DNA of 64,000 nt from Nitrospirales bacterium (GCA_029261255.1 JAJDBQ010000093.1:1-64000); one strand, 5' to 3'. Positions 40,280 through 50,007 are shown, counted from the first letter of the stretch. The notes: generated by a model not told the origin, from the letters alone. Translations and numbers: made by a program.

Positions 40280-40968
40280 GAAACACATATCATCATGGAC
40301 CGTGTTGGCTCTTTGTCTGTGTGAGTTTTTTGGGATTTGTCGGTTGTGCGGAAATTCACAAGCCACCGACAGTTGAAACGGAAACACACATGATCATCGA
40401 GCCCGAATCGATGTATATGGGGTCGTTGTGGGAGCCTGACAATGGTCGAGCCTTTATGTTCGAAGATCGGCGGGCGAGTCGCATTGGAGATATTGTCATC
40501 GTTCAAATCGTGGAACAACATAGTGGATCCAAGTCAGCCAATACGAAATCGGATCGGAGTACCAGTCTTGGTGCCAGTGCGGGCGGAGGATTTTTTGACC
40601 TCACCGACTTATTTGGGGATTTTCGCAACCTGTTTAATGCTGAGGTTTCTTCGAGCAATGAGTTTGAGGGAGATGGCTCAACCAGCAGGGAGGATAGCTT
40701 GACCGGGACGATTGCCGCGCAAGTTGTGGAAGTCTTTCCGAATGGAGATTTGCGTATTAAAGGAAAGCGACAAGTGAAGGTGAATAGTGAAACGCAAACT
40801 ATGATGATTAAGGGTATTGTCCGTCGAATTGATTTAGATACACAAAATACCGTCTTGTCATCTGCTGTAGCGAATGCCGACATCTCCTACACGGGCTTAG
40901 GTGCGGTGGATGACGTTCAAACGCCAGGGTGGGCTGTTCGAGTATTCAATTGGATCACGCCATTTTAG
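40276..40968 (+). CDS. flgH: Flagellar L-ring protein FlgH
   Basis: Lipoprotein-like N-terminus; SLWEPDNGRAFMFEDRRASRIGDIVIVQIVE; IKGKRQVKVNSETQTMMIKGIVR. Confidence 0.94.
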   Translation: MRNTYHHGPCWLFVCVSFLGFVGCAEIHKPPTVETETHMIIEPESMYMGSLWEPDNGRAFMFEDRRASRIGDIVIVQIVEQHSGSKSANTKSDRSTSLGASAGGGFFDLTDLFGDFRNLFNAEVSSSNEFEGDGSTSREDSLTGTIAAQVVEVFPNGDLRIKGKRQVKVNSETQTMMIKGIVRRIDLDTQNTVLSSAVANADISYTGLGAVDDVQTPGWAVRVFNWITPF

Positions 40969-40971
40969 GGA

Positions 40972-41071
40972 AGACGTAAAAAGACGTGAAGCGTGAGGCG
41001 TAAGGCGTAAGGAGAAAGATGGGAAAAGAGTCGAGTTCTTTTCTTTTATTTCTCACTTCTTAGTTCATACG
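40972..41071. repeat. Intergenic repeat, hybrid of the two variants
   Basis: Left gacgtgaagcgtgaggcgtaaggcgtaagg; right tttctcacttcttag. Confidence 0.7.
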
Positions 41072-41093
41072 TTTTTCGAATGAGGAGATATGT

Positions 41094-42278
41094 GTGATTG
41101 GTCGTAGAATTCAATGGATGAACTCATCTTGCTGGTTGGTGGTTGTGGCACTGATGGTTTTGTGGGGCACTCCTTTAGGTCTGGGGCTGGGAAGTCCTTC
41201 CCTTTCTGAGGCTGCTCGGATTAAAGATATTGCCTCGATTGAAGGCGTTCGAGATAACCAACTCATTGGGTATGGGTTGATTGTCGGATTGGACCGAACT
41301 GGTGATTCAGTGGTTGGTGGTCAGTTTACGGCACAAGCCATTATTTCGATGTTGAATACTATGGGCGTGAATTTGAAAGTTGATCCTAATCAATTACTGA
41401 CAAAGAATACGGCGTCGGTAATGGTGACGGCAAAGCTGCCACCCTTCGCGAGACCTGGGATGAAATTAGACGTTCAAGTGTCTTCCTTGGCCAATGCCAA
41501 GAGCTTAAAAGGAGGAACGCTGTTGCTGACCCCCCTCAAAGCGGCGAATCAACAGATCTATGCTGTGGCTCAAGGTCCTATTTCCACTTCGGGGTTTTTA
41601 GGTGGCGGAGGTGGAACCACGACGGTGAAAAATCAACAATCAGGAGGCATTGTCCCAGGTGGAGCCATTGTGGAAAAGGCCGTAAAGATGGATATGAACG
41701 CCTGGAATACATTTTCATTGACGATGCACCAAGCAGATTTTACGACTGCCTTGCGTGTCTCAGAAGTCATCAATGGGCATTTGGGGGATGACCTCGCTTC
41801 TGCAGTGAGTTCAGGGCAAGTGCAAGTCGCCGTTCCGGTGAAATATCAAGGGAAAATTGTTCAAATGATCGCGGCGGTGGAAAAATTGAATGTGCGTGTG
41901 GATGTGAGTGCCAAAGTTGTGGTGAATGAACGCACTGGCACTATTGTCATGGGTGAACATGTTCGATTGGCCAGTATGGCTATTTCTCATGGAAACCTGA
42001 CCATCAGGATTCAAACAGACTTTAATGTTTCTCAGCCCAATGCTCCACTCGCCCTTGGGAGAGGAGCGAGTACAGGCGGGAGTACCGTTGTGACCCCAGA
42101 TGTGGAAACTGAGATTGAGGAAGAGGAAGGTCGAGTCATTCAAGTGGATGGGTCAGTCACGCTTGGAGATCTGGTGAAGGCGTTGAATTCCGTTGGCGTG
42201 ACTCCGCGCGACTTGGTCGCCGTTCTGACCGCGGCCAAAGCTGCTGGTGCACTACAAGCTGAATTAGAACTTATTTAA
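41094..42278 (+). CDS. flgI: Flagellar P-ring protein FlgI
   Basis: ARIKDIASIEGVRDNQLIGYGLIVGLDRTGDS; KNTASVMVTAKLPPFARPG. Confidence 0.96.
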   Translation: MIGRRIQWMNSSCWLVVVALMVLWGTPLGLGLGSPSLSEAARIKDIASIEGVRDNQLIGYGLIVGLDRTGDSVVGGQFTAQAIISMLNTMGVNLKVDPNQLLTKNTASVMVTAKLPPFARPGMKLDVQVSSLANAKSLKGGTLLLTPLKAANQQIYAVAQGPISTSGFLGGGGGTTTVKNQQSGGIVPGGAIVEKAVKMDMNAWNTFSLTMHQADFTTALRVSEVINGHLGDDLASAVSSGQVQVAVPVKYQGKIVQMIAAVEKLNVRVDVSAKVVVNERTGTIVMGEHVRLASMAISHGNLTIRIQTDFNVSQPNAPLALGRGASTGGSTVVTPDVETEIEEEEGRVIQVDGSVTLGDLVKALNSVGVTPRDLVAVLTAAKAAGALQAELELI

Positions 42279-42279
42279 T

Positions 42280-42386
42280 AACAGGCGCGAGGCGAAGAAG
42301 ACGTGAGACGTGAAGTGAGTGAGAGGTGGAAATATTTACTTTCTCTTTTGGCGCATTCACTTTTCACGCCTAACGCCTAACGAAAG
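42280..42386. repeat. Intergenic repeat, GTGAGGCG type, last copy seen in the window
   Basis: gcgaggcgaagaagacgtgagacgtgaagtgag ... cacttttcacgcctaacgcctaacgaa. Confidence 0.75.
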
Positions 42387-42414
42387 ATGGTCCCGTGACT
42401 GTAGGAGAGACTGA

Positions 42415-42771
42415 ATGTCTGATGCAACTGGACTACTGGATACGTCGCAGGTGTCTGGGACACAAGCCGGAACGAAGATTAAGCAGGTTGAACAATTGGC
42501 TCAACGAGGGGATATGCTTAAGGCCAGTCAGGAATTCGAATCATATTTTGTGTCCTATCTGTTGAAGGTGATGCGAGAGACTGTCCCGCAAGGAGAATTG
42601 ACGGCTAATAAGATGGGCGACATGTTTCAATCATTTTATGATCAAGAAATTGGCAAACGAGCGGCGCAGTCTGGGAGTTTAGGGCTTTCGGACTATGTAT
42701 TGGCAGCGGTGTCTCGCAATGAAGATCTTGCTCGTTCGCCTTCTAATCCTTCAATTTCTGTGAAATCTTAA
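42415..42771 (+). CDS. flgJ: Rod-binding protein, FlgJ N-terminal domain only
   Basis: KASQEFESYFVSYLLKVMRETVP...MGDMFQSFYDQEIGKRAAQSGSLGLSDYV. Confidence 0.88.
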   Translation: MSDATGLLDTSQVSGTQAGTKIKQVEQLAQRGDMLKASQEFESYFVSYLLKVMRETVPQGELTANKMGDMFQSFYDQEIGKRAAQSGSLGLSDYVLAAVSRNEDLARSPSNPSISVKS

Positions 42772-42780
42772 GAGGTTCAG

Positions 42781-42808
42781 TAAAGTTTTATGGTATTGCT
42801 TCCGATAA
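42781..42808 (+). promoter_or_regulatory. Candidate sigma-28 (FliA) promoter upstream of flgM
   Basis: TAAAGTTT-N12-TCCGATAA versus enterobacterial consensus TAAAGTTT-N11-GCCGATAA. Confidence 0.7.
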
Positions 42809-42832
42809 GTAGAGAGAAGGAGGCATGATGCC

Positions 42833-43147
42833 ATGACAATTCCGGGCCTTGATCCCAGTGGAGAACTGGGAAGACTGTTCTTTCAGATCCAATCAAAATC
42901 CAGTCATGAGAAGGATGTTCGCCAGCCTCAAAGGGTTCCCCAAGGGGGGCACGATGCTGTGGATCTTTCCCGTTTGGCGCAGGACATTCGCACGCATACG
43001 GCACGTGCGGGGGAACTGCCGGATCTTCGAATCGACAAAATTCAACGCGTCCAACAGGTGTTAGCTCAGGGAGGGGAATTGGCTACAGCCGATCAATTGG
43101 CTAATGCGATTGTCCGAGAGACACTGCTGAGCGATTTGGGTTCGTAA
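42833..43147 (+). CDS. flgM: Negative regulator of flagellin synthesis FlgM (anti-sigma-28)
   Basis: VDLSRLAQDIRT; ELPDLRIDKIQRVQQVLAQG; flanked by flgJ and flgN. Confidence 0.85.
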   Translation: MTIPGLDPSGELGRLFFQIQSKSSHEKDVRQPQRVPQGGHDAVDLSRLAQDIRTHTARAGELPDLRIDKIQRVQQVLAQGGELATADQLANAIVRETLLSDLGS

Positions 43148-43168
43148 CCTTCATGATGTAAAGAGGAG

Positions 43169-43675
43169 ATGAATGCTGTGCTGAATCGTGCTCAAGCACC
43201 ATGGGATCACTTGTTGTTGCTGCTAGGGGAAATGCACGCCGCCTTCGAACAGTTTTTGTCCTTTCTCTGTGACGAAGAGCGTTTGCTCAGTGCCATGGAT
43301 CGGCAGGGGGTGGACGATATGGCGGACAAGAAGGAGCAATCGTTAGCCGAGATGTGTCGATATGAAGAGCAAGTCAGCGTTGTCATGCGTCAGCTTGCGG
43401 GTCCTGAACATCGTGGGCAGGTAGATGCGTGGTTGAAGCAACTGCGCCATCCTCAGGCCATGAAGGCCAGTACGATTTTTCACGCATTAATTGGATTGAC
43501 ACAGAAAATACAAGCACAAGGTCGCAAGAACGAAATCCTTATTCGTCGCATGCAATGTGTCGTTCGGGAAGCGATTAATCTCATTTATACGGGCCTAGGC
43601 ACTGGTCCGGTTTATCAAGGTTCTGGGGCGTTGCAGTTTTCTACGGCGCCCAGTTCAGTGAGTCTCCACGGATAG
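43169..43675 (+). CDS. flgN: Flagellar chaperone FlgN-like
   Basis: Helical protein between flgM and flgK; EEQLSV-type heptads and C-terminal NLIYTGLGTGPVYQGSG. Confidence 0.75.
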   Translation: MNAVLNRAQAPWDHLLLLLGEMHAAFEQFLSFLCDEERLLSAMDRQGVDDMADKKEQSLAEMCRYEEQVSVVMRQLAGPEHRGQVDAWLKQLRHPQAMKASTIFHALIGLTQKIQAQGRKNEILIRRMQCVVREAINLIYTGLGTGPVYQGSGALQFSTAPSSVSLHG

Positions 43676-43682
43676 GAGCGGT

Positions 43683-45329
43683 ATGGCAGGCGTTAGTCAT
43701 ATCTTTAATGTCGCACGATCTGGCGTGCAGGCCCATCAACAAGGTCTCGCCACGACCGCTCATAACATTGCCAATATCAATACCAAAGGGTTTTCGCGCC
43801 AACAGGTGGTGCTGGAAAATGCCCGACCGGCAGAAGGCGTCATTGGGAGTGGTGTCCAGGTTGGGCAGATTCGGCGGACGATTGATACCTTTCTTGAAAA
43901 CCAATTGACTGCAGAGCATGAAGATCTTGGATTTATCACGAGTAAACATACCTTATTGGTCCAAGCTGACGGGGTTGTGACTGAAACCGACAATTCAGGG
44001 TTGTCTCATAGTGTCACTGAATTTTTTAATGCCCTACGCGATGTGACGACGAATCCAGAAAGCCCCATTCAACGAACGGTGTTGCTCGCCAAAGGACAAA
44101 CGCTGAGTGCTGAATTTGTCAAACAGGCAGAGGCCTTCAATCAGATACGATTGAATGCGAACCAAGAGCTTCTTCGACATGTGGAAACGGTGAATGGGTT
44201 GGCGGTCCGCATCGCCTCTTTGAATGATGATATTTTTAGAGCCGAATCGAGTGGTCGAGACGCGCTGGATTTGCGTGATCAACGGGCCGTGTTAATCAAC
44301 GAAGCCGCCGAGTTAGTTGATATTGAACAAGTCCAACTTCGCGATGGGGTTGGTATCAATGTGGGTGGACAGCTGCTTGTGGCGGGGAATCATGCGAATG
44401 CGTTATCGACCGTACCCGATGCTGATAATCCGCCCATGAGTGATGTCGCTTTTGTTCGGAGCAACGGAAGTGCTTTCGCGATATCTTCGAAACTTCAAGG
44501 CGGAAAAATTGGGGGCTTGCTCCAAGTCCGAGATGTTGAGGTGACAGGTTTTCAAGATCGTGTGGATCGATTGGCCGCCACGCTCATCAATGAGTTCAAT
44601 CAACAACATCAAGTGGGCTATGCGCTAGATGGTACGACGAGTAATTCATTTTTCTCAAGCATCGCACCGTCGGCTCCTGTCCCAAGCGATACGAATAGTG
44701 GCACAGCTGTGGGGACGTCTGTGGCGATTACCGACCCTACCTTACTGACGTTTCAAAATTATGAAGTGCAGTTTTCGAGTGCATCAGCCTATTCCGTTGT
44801 GGATACGACGAGTGGAACAACGGTCACCACGGGAACCTATACGTCCGGTGCCGCCATTAACTTTGATGGGCTTGATGTGGTCCTAACCGGAACGGCTGCG
44901 ACAGACGATGTCTATTCTGTGGATGCACACCAGGGGGCAGCTCAGCGATTTGGTCTTGCCGTAACAGATGTTGACAAAATCGCGGCATCGTCGACGGCGC
45001 TTGGCGCTCCTGGAAACAACGTCAATGCGCTGGCGTTGGTAAATCTGCATACCAGCCGACAAACAACGCTTGATAATTTGACGCTGAATGATTATCAGAC
45101 GATTACAGCTGGCAATGTAGGCAGTGTCACTCGTGAGGCCGAATTGCTCTTGAATTCGACGACGCTTGAATTTGGGCAAATACAGGGTCTTCGCGAAAGC
45201 GTGTCCGGCGTGTCCTTGGACGAAGAACTGACAAATTTATTGAGCTTTCAACGCTCCTTTGAAGCGTCCGCCCGATTGATCACCGTGGCAGATGATTTAA
45301 TGCAAACTCTCTTGGCTATGGGTCGATAA
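43683..45329 (+). CDS. flgK: Flagellar hook-associated protein 1, FlgK
   Basis: NVARSGVQAHQQGLATTAHNIANINTKGFSRQQVVL; C-terminal SLDEELTNLLSFQRSFEASARLITVADDLMQTLL. Confidence 0.96.
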   Translation: MAGVSHIFNVARSGVQAHQQGLATTAHNIANINTKGFSRQQVVLENARPAEGVIGSGVQVGQIRRTIDTFLENQLTAEHEDLGFITSKHTLLVQADGVVTETDNSGLSHSVTEFFNALRDVTTNPESPIQRTVLLAKGQTLSAEFVKQAEAFNQIRLNANQELLRHVETVNGLAVRIASLNDDIFRAESSGRDALDLRDQRAVLINEAAELVDIEQVQLRDGVGINVGGQLLVAGNHANALSTVPDADNPPMSDVAFVRSNGSAFAISSKLQGGKIGGLLQVRDVEVTGFQDRVDRLAATLINEFNQQHQVGYALDGTTSNSFFSSIAPSAPVPSDTNSGTAVGTSVAITDPTLLTFQNYEVQFSSASAYSVVDTTSGTTVTTGTYTSGAAINFDGLDVVLTGTAATDDVYSVDAHQGAAQRFGLAVTDVDKIAASSTALGAPGNNVNALALVNLHTSRQTTLDNLTLNDYQTITAGNVGSVTREAELLLNSTTLEFGQIQGLRESVSGVSLDEELTNLLSFQRSFEASARLITVADDLMQTLLAMGR

Positions 45330-45386
45330 GGGAAACGTCTATGAGAGATGTCGGTCGCGACACGAGGCGAATAGGGGAATCATGAG

Positions 45387-46538
45387 ATGCGGGTGACAGA
45401 ACGTCAACAAGTCGATGCCCTCCTGACGGCTATCGGAAATCTTCGGAGTGGAATAGCGACAGCAAGCGAGCAAGTTTCATCTCAGAAAAAGGTAAATCGT
45501 CCATCGGATGATCCGGCTGCGGCAGAACGAATTAGTCAATTTCGCAACATCTTACGCACGACTGAGCGTCGTTTACAAACCGTGAATGAGGGCGTTGGAC
45601 GATTAGATTTATCAGACAAGGTGTTGGAGCAAGCTGGTAACACCTTTCAAAGGGCAGGTGAATTAGCGGTGAGTGCTCGAAACGACACAAATACGGCAGT
45701 GGAGAGGCGTAATATCGCAAAGGAAGTGCAACAACTTATTTTAGGCCTGACGGGAATTGCCAACACCCAACTCAACGGACGATTTGTCTTTGCGGGTAAT
45801 GAAACACAAACGGAACCCTATGTATTGGGAACGGCCACGGGATCAGTCGGAACTGCCAACACTGGGGGTGCGACGATTGCGACCTCAGTCACGACTGCGA
45901 GTGCGCTACAACCTGATGGGTACCAAGTTCAATTCACGTCTCCCACGCAATTCGATATTGTGAATTTGACGACTAGTCAAACTGTGTCGACCGGGAATAC
46001 TTATGCCTCTGGGGTAGCATTTTCATTTGATGGACTTGATGTGACCATTACCGATGGTGGCGGTCCTCCGGCAACTGGCGATCAATTTAATGTTCGTGTG
46101 GGCTATGCCTATCAAGGGGATGGCGGGGTCCTTGCCGTAGAAATTGGAGATGGGCAGACCGTTCAAGCCAATATTACGGGCAGCGAAGTATTTTCTGGTC
46201 CTTCAACCAATCTCTTTGAGAATTTGCAAGACTTTCATCAAGCGCTTGTCACCAATGATGTGGATGGCATTGATACGGCCATTGGACAATTCACTCAATC
46301 TTTGTCGCAAGTGAATAATGCACGCGCCACGATCGGTGCCAATGGCAATCGCTTGGCGACCATCAAGGATAGCTTGGACTTATTGACCGTGAATACTCAA
46401 GGACTGCGTTCAGATTTTGAGGATGCTGACTTTGCAAAGGTCGCTTCGGACTTGGCGTCTCTCCAAGGCACATTGGAAGCATCATTAGCCACACTGAATC
46501 GCCAGTTTCAGTCGAGTTTATTGAATTTTATTCGATAA
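45387..46538 (+). CDS. flgL: Flagellar hook-associated protein 3, FlgL
   Basis: Flagellin-like N-terminus KKVNRPSDDPAAAERISQFRN; C-terminal ADFAKVASDLASLQGTLEASLATLNRQFQSSLLNFIR. Confidence 0.94.
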   Translation: MRVTERQQVDALLTAIGNLRSGIATASEQVSSQKKVNRPSDDPAAAERISQFRNILRTTERRLQTVNEGVGRLDLSDKVLEQAGNTFQRAGELAVSARNDTNTAVERRNIAKEVQQLILGLTGIANTQLNGRFVFAGNETQTEPYVLGTATGSVGTANTGGATIATSVTTASALQPDGYQVQFTSPTQFDIVNLTTSQTVSTGNTYASGVAFSFDGLDVTITDGGGPPATGDQFNVRVGYAYQGDGGVLAVEIGDGQTVQANITGSEVFSGPSTNLFENLQDFHQALVTNDVDGIDTAIGQFTQSLSQVNNARATIGANGNRLATIKDSLDLLTVNTQGLRSDFEDADFAKVASDLASLQGTLEASLATLNRQFQSSLLNFIR

Positions 46539-46633
46539 TTGAGCAAAGGCATGCCTGACGGATTGGCAGGTACGCAGGGCAGGACGACATAAACGTTTCT
46601 GTTGAAGGCAGAATAAAGGGAAGATAGGCACTG

Positions 46634-47605
46634 ATGAAAATTCTTGTTGTCGATGATGATCCGTTAACCTTGCATATGGTGGTTTACCGTTTGCGTCAAT
46701 GGGGCCATGAAGTCATTTCGTGTACGGATGGAGAATCTGCATGGAAAATTCTTGAAGGAGGAATGGTGCCTAATGTGGCCATTCTGGATTGGATGATGCC
46801 GGGAATCAATGGGCCAGACCTTTGTCAAAAAATTCGTTCAAAAAAAGATTGTCCGTATGTCTACATTGTGTTGTTGACGGGGAGAAACAATCCGGAAGAT
46901 CTCATTGCAGGTTTAGATGCAGGAGCGGATGACTATCTCACTAAGCCATTTCATCTTGGCGAGTTGGAAGCGAGGTTGCGTGCAGGGAAACGTATTGTCG
47001 ATTTGCAAAACGAGTTAATTTCGGCTCGGGAAACGTTGCGTATTCAAGCGATGCAAGATCCTTTAACTCAAGTTCTCAACCATGGTGCGATCTTGGATGC
47101 ACTGTTGAGTGAAATCAATCGAGCTCAACGCGAGCATCAACCATTAAGCCTCATCTTGGCTGATCTCGATTCGTTTAAACATGTGAATGATACGTATGGG
47201 CATGTGGCTGGTGATCATGTGCTTGTTGAAGTGGCTCGACGGATGCGGAACTGTTTGCGGTCATATGATGCCATTGGTCGTTATGGTGGGGAAGAGTTTT
47301 TGATTGTCTTACCCAATAGCGATGACTCCCAAGCTATCGGGTTAGCTGAACGCATTCGAACAGCTGTCGGCTCCGAGCCTTTTCGGCTCCACCATGTTGA
47401 TTTAACTGTCACGCTCAGTCAGGGAGTGACGACTTGGACTGATCCAGATTCTATTCCACTTGAACGATTGATTCAATCGGCTGATCGTGCGTTGTATGGG
47501 GTGAAGCATAGTGGGCGAAATGCTGTGCAACATGTGCAATTTGATCAAGACGCTGAAGACTCATTTTCCCCAATCTTTGTTTCTCCGATTTCAGGTGAAT
47601 CATAA
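46634..47605 (+). CDS. Response regulator with GGDEF domain (putative diguanylate cyclase)
   Basis: REC VVDDDPLTLHM, LDWMMPGINGP; GRYGGEEFLIVLP. Confidence 0.93.
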   Translation: MKILVVDDDPLTLHMVVYRLRQWGHEVISCTDGESAWKILEGGMVPNVAILDWMMPGINGPDLCQKIRSKKDCPYVYIVLLTGRNNPEDLIAGLDAGADDYLTKPFHLGELEARLRAGKRIVDLQNELISARETLRIQAMQDPLTQVLNHGAILDALLSEINRAQREHQPLSLILADLDSFKHVNDTYGHVAGDHVLVEVARRMRNCLRSYDAIGRYGGEEFLIVLPNSDDSQAIGLAERIRTAVGSEPFRLHHVDLTVTLSQGVTTWTDPDSIPLERLIQSADRALYGVKHSGRNAVQHVQFDQDAEDSFSPIFVSPISGES

Positions 47606-47607
47606 AT

Positions 47608-49962
47608 ATGTCCACCTTGCTAGTCATTAACGACGATCCGGTGCAGCTTCATCTGTTGGGAAGTTTGCTAGAGCAAGACCACGAACACGTTGTTCGTTTT
47701 ACTGCCTCTGAATCAGCGTGGCAATGGCTTCAAGACGGACATGTCCCTGATGCTATTATCTTGGATCTTCATATGCCAGGTATCAATGGATGGCGCTTTT
47801 GTGAATTGCTCCATATGCAGGCTGTGCAAGGGCAATCTGTGCCGCCCATTCTCGTTGTCTCCGCGACGTATTCAGGAATGGATGCTGAAGATGTGTTGTC
47901 AGACTTAGGTGCTTCGGCTTTTCTGCCGTTACCCGCAGAACCTGCACGTATTCGACAAGAAGTCCGGCAACTTCTGGAAGAACCTGTGCCACCAAAAGCC
48001 TTTCAGGCATGGATGGTGTCATCGGAGAGTTCTGAGATCACACGAACGCGTTCGGTCTTTGAGAACAGGGGGTGGGAAGTGTACGGATGGCACAGCGGCA
48101 TGGATATGCTGTCAGAATCTTCCTTGCCAGCCCCCGATATGATCATCATTGATGATCCTGTATCGGACGTGACCACGCACGATCTTCTGGCATGGCGCAA
48201 GCGTAAATATCCGCAAGCCAGAGCACTTGTCATGAGTCGTACGTGCGATGCGCGTAGCCCCTCTTCGTTTATCAATGAGTCTGATGTCTATCTGCCCAAG
48301 GGTTGCGAGCCAGAGACGTTGATGACGCTGAGTGAAAAATGGTGTCGTGAACGAGCATTTACGCATGTTGAACATCTTCTCGAAGTGCGAACGAGCGACT
48401 TAAAAGAATCGGAAGCGCAATTTCAAGAGTTATTTGAAATGCTTCCAGATATCTTGGTGATTTATGACGACCAGCGACTCATTCGGCATATCAACACGAG
48501 TGGGGCTCAGCAATTAGGGTACGTGTTTGCAGATTTGCTTGCGACTCCGATCGTAGGCATTCAATCATCTATCCTGACTGAATCAGTGCGTGCGGGCCAA
48601 GTTGAATTGAACAAAATAACGCCACAATGGAGTGAAGCGACCTTGCGGCGAAAAGATGGCACGGAGCTTCCCGTTGAATTAATGGAACGAACTGTTCGAT
48701 TTCAAGGACAACGTCAAACCTTGCTTGTCGCGAGAGACATAACAGCACGACAGCATATGGCACAAGAGAATGCCACGTTAGAGCAACAGTTGCGTCAAGT
48801 TCAAAAAATGGAAGCAGTCGGCCGTTTAGCGTCTGGTGTCGCGCATGACATGAATAACATTCTGACGGCCATTCTGGCACATGCGGGGTTGTTAAAAGTC
48901 CAAAATGATGAAGCGAACCCAGCGTGGAAGGCTGGAGATGTGATTGAAAAAGCCGTTCATCGCGGCAAGGAGATGACGTCGCAACTCTTAGGTTTTGCTC
49001 GTCAGGGCAAACATCATCATGTGCCCGTGGATCTACATGGGGTGATCGAAGAGGTGACGGGATTGTTGGGCCGGACGGTTGATAAAACAATTACTTTGCA
49101 AGAGGACCTTCAGGCTGATGAGCCTTGGGTGGTGGGGGATCCTAACCAACTCTATCAAGTCTTGATGAATTTGGCGGTGAATGCGTCAGATGCCATGTCT
49201 GACAAAGGCAAACTGATTTTTCAGACAAGTAATGAGATGGTTTCCTCCACGCAGGCCTCCCAAGTTCCTGGTTTGGCCGCTGGTGACTATGTCGTTGTGA
49301 GTGTGACCGATACTGGTGATGGTATGCCTGAAGACGTTCAGTCACAAATCTTTGAACCGTTTTTTACGACAAAGGAACTCGGGCGGGGGACGGGTATGGG
49401 CTTGGCGATGGTGTATGGCATTGTGAAAAACCATCATGGGTATATAGGCGTCACGAGCACACCCGGTGTGGGTACAACGATGCGTGTGTATCTGCCATCC
49501 GTTCTGTGCGAGGAGCCTCAGGCCAAATCAGTACCTGCTGTGAAACGTTCTGAGGGAACAGGCCATGTGTTAATTATTGATGATGAGCATGCGGTGGCTG
49601 AAGCCGCGCAAGCTATTCTTGAGTTTTTGGGGTACGACACGACGATTCGATTAAGCGGTCGGGAGGCGTTGGCGTTTTGCCAAGATGCTCTCAATCATGT
49701 GGATTTAGTGTTATTGGATATGGTGATGCCGGATATGAGTGGATCCGAGTGTTTCGCTGAACTACGCCGAATTCGCCCAGAAAGTAAAATTCTTCTGTGT
49801 ACAGGGTATGACCGGAATCATGCAGTGCAAGAACTGTTAAATCAGGGGGTGGTTGGGTTTATTCAAAAACCTTATGACCTTGATGAATTAGGGCAAGTGT
49901 GTGACGCTGCGCTGAAAAGCAACATACCGGCGGAACCGAGTCTAATTGGAAGCCTTGCGTAA
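47608..49962 (+). CDS. Hybrid histidine kinase: REC, degenerate REC-like, PAS, HisKA, HATPase, REC
   Basis: LDLHMPGING; GRLASGVAHDMNNILTAIL; GRGTGMGLAMVYGIVKNH; C-terminal REC LLDMVMPDMSG. Confidence 0.92.
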   Translation: MSTLLVINDDPVQLHLLGSLLEQDHEHVVRFTASESAWQWLQDGHVPDAIILDLHMPGINGWRFCELLHMQAVQGQSVPPILVVSATYSGMDAEDVLSDLGASAFLPLPAEPARIRQEVRQLLEEPVPPKAFQAWMVSSESSEITRTRSVFENRGWEVYGWHSGMDMLSESSLPAPDMIIIDDPVSDVTTHDLLAWRKRKYPQARALVMSRTCDARSPSSFINESDVYLPKGCEPETLMTLSEKWCRERAFTHVEHLLEVRTSDLKESEAQFQELFEMLPDILVIYDDQRLIRHINTSGAQQLGYVFADLLATPIVGIQSSILTESVRAGQVELNKITPQWSEATLRRKDGTELPVELMERTVRFQGQRQTLLVARDITARQHMAQENATLEQQLRQVQKMEAVGRLASGVAHDMNNILTAILAHAGLLKVQNDEANPAWKAGDVIEKAVHRGKEMTSQLLGFARQGKHHHVPVDLHGVIEEVTGLLGRTVDKTITLQEDLQADEPWVVGDPNQLYQVLMNLAVNASDAMSDKGKLIFQTSNEMVSSTQASQVPGLAAGDYVVVSVTDTGDGMPEDVQSQIFEPFFTTKELGRGTGMGLAMVYGIVKNHHGYIGVTSTPGVGTTMRVYLPSVLCEEPQAKSVPAVKRSEGTGHVLIIDDEHAVAEAAQAILEFLGYDTTIRLSGREALAFCQDALNHVDLVLLDMVMPDMSGSECFAELRRIRPESKILLCTGYDRNHAVQELLNQGVVGFIQKPYDLDELGQVCDAALKSNIPAEPSLIGSLA

Positions 49963-50007
49963 GGCGATGGTACGTGTGAATCTTCAAAGTTGGGAGGGGT
50001 ACAACAT

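Noticed and set aside
1572-42386. CRISPR array
   Set aside because: Repeats are short, degenerate, palindromic, dispersed one per spacer and not separated by uniform unique spacers; no cas genes.
1572-42386. Spacer repeats as ordinary Rho-independent terminators
   Set aside because: Long stems but no consistent downstream T-tract, and they occur between genes likely co-transcribed; termination remains possible but is not supported directly.
43641-45179. Minus-strand ORFs opposite flgK
   Set aside because: Shadow ORFs of a strongly supported plus-strand gene.
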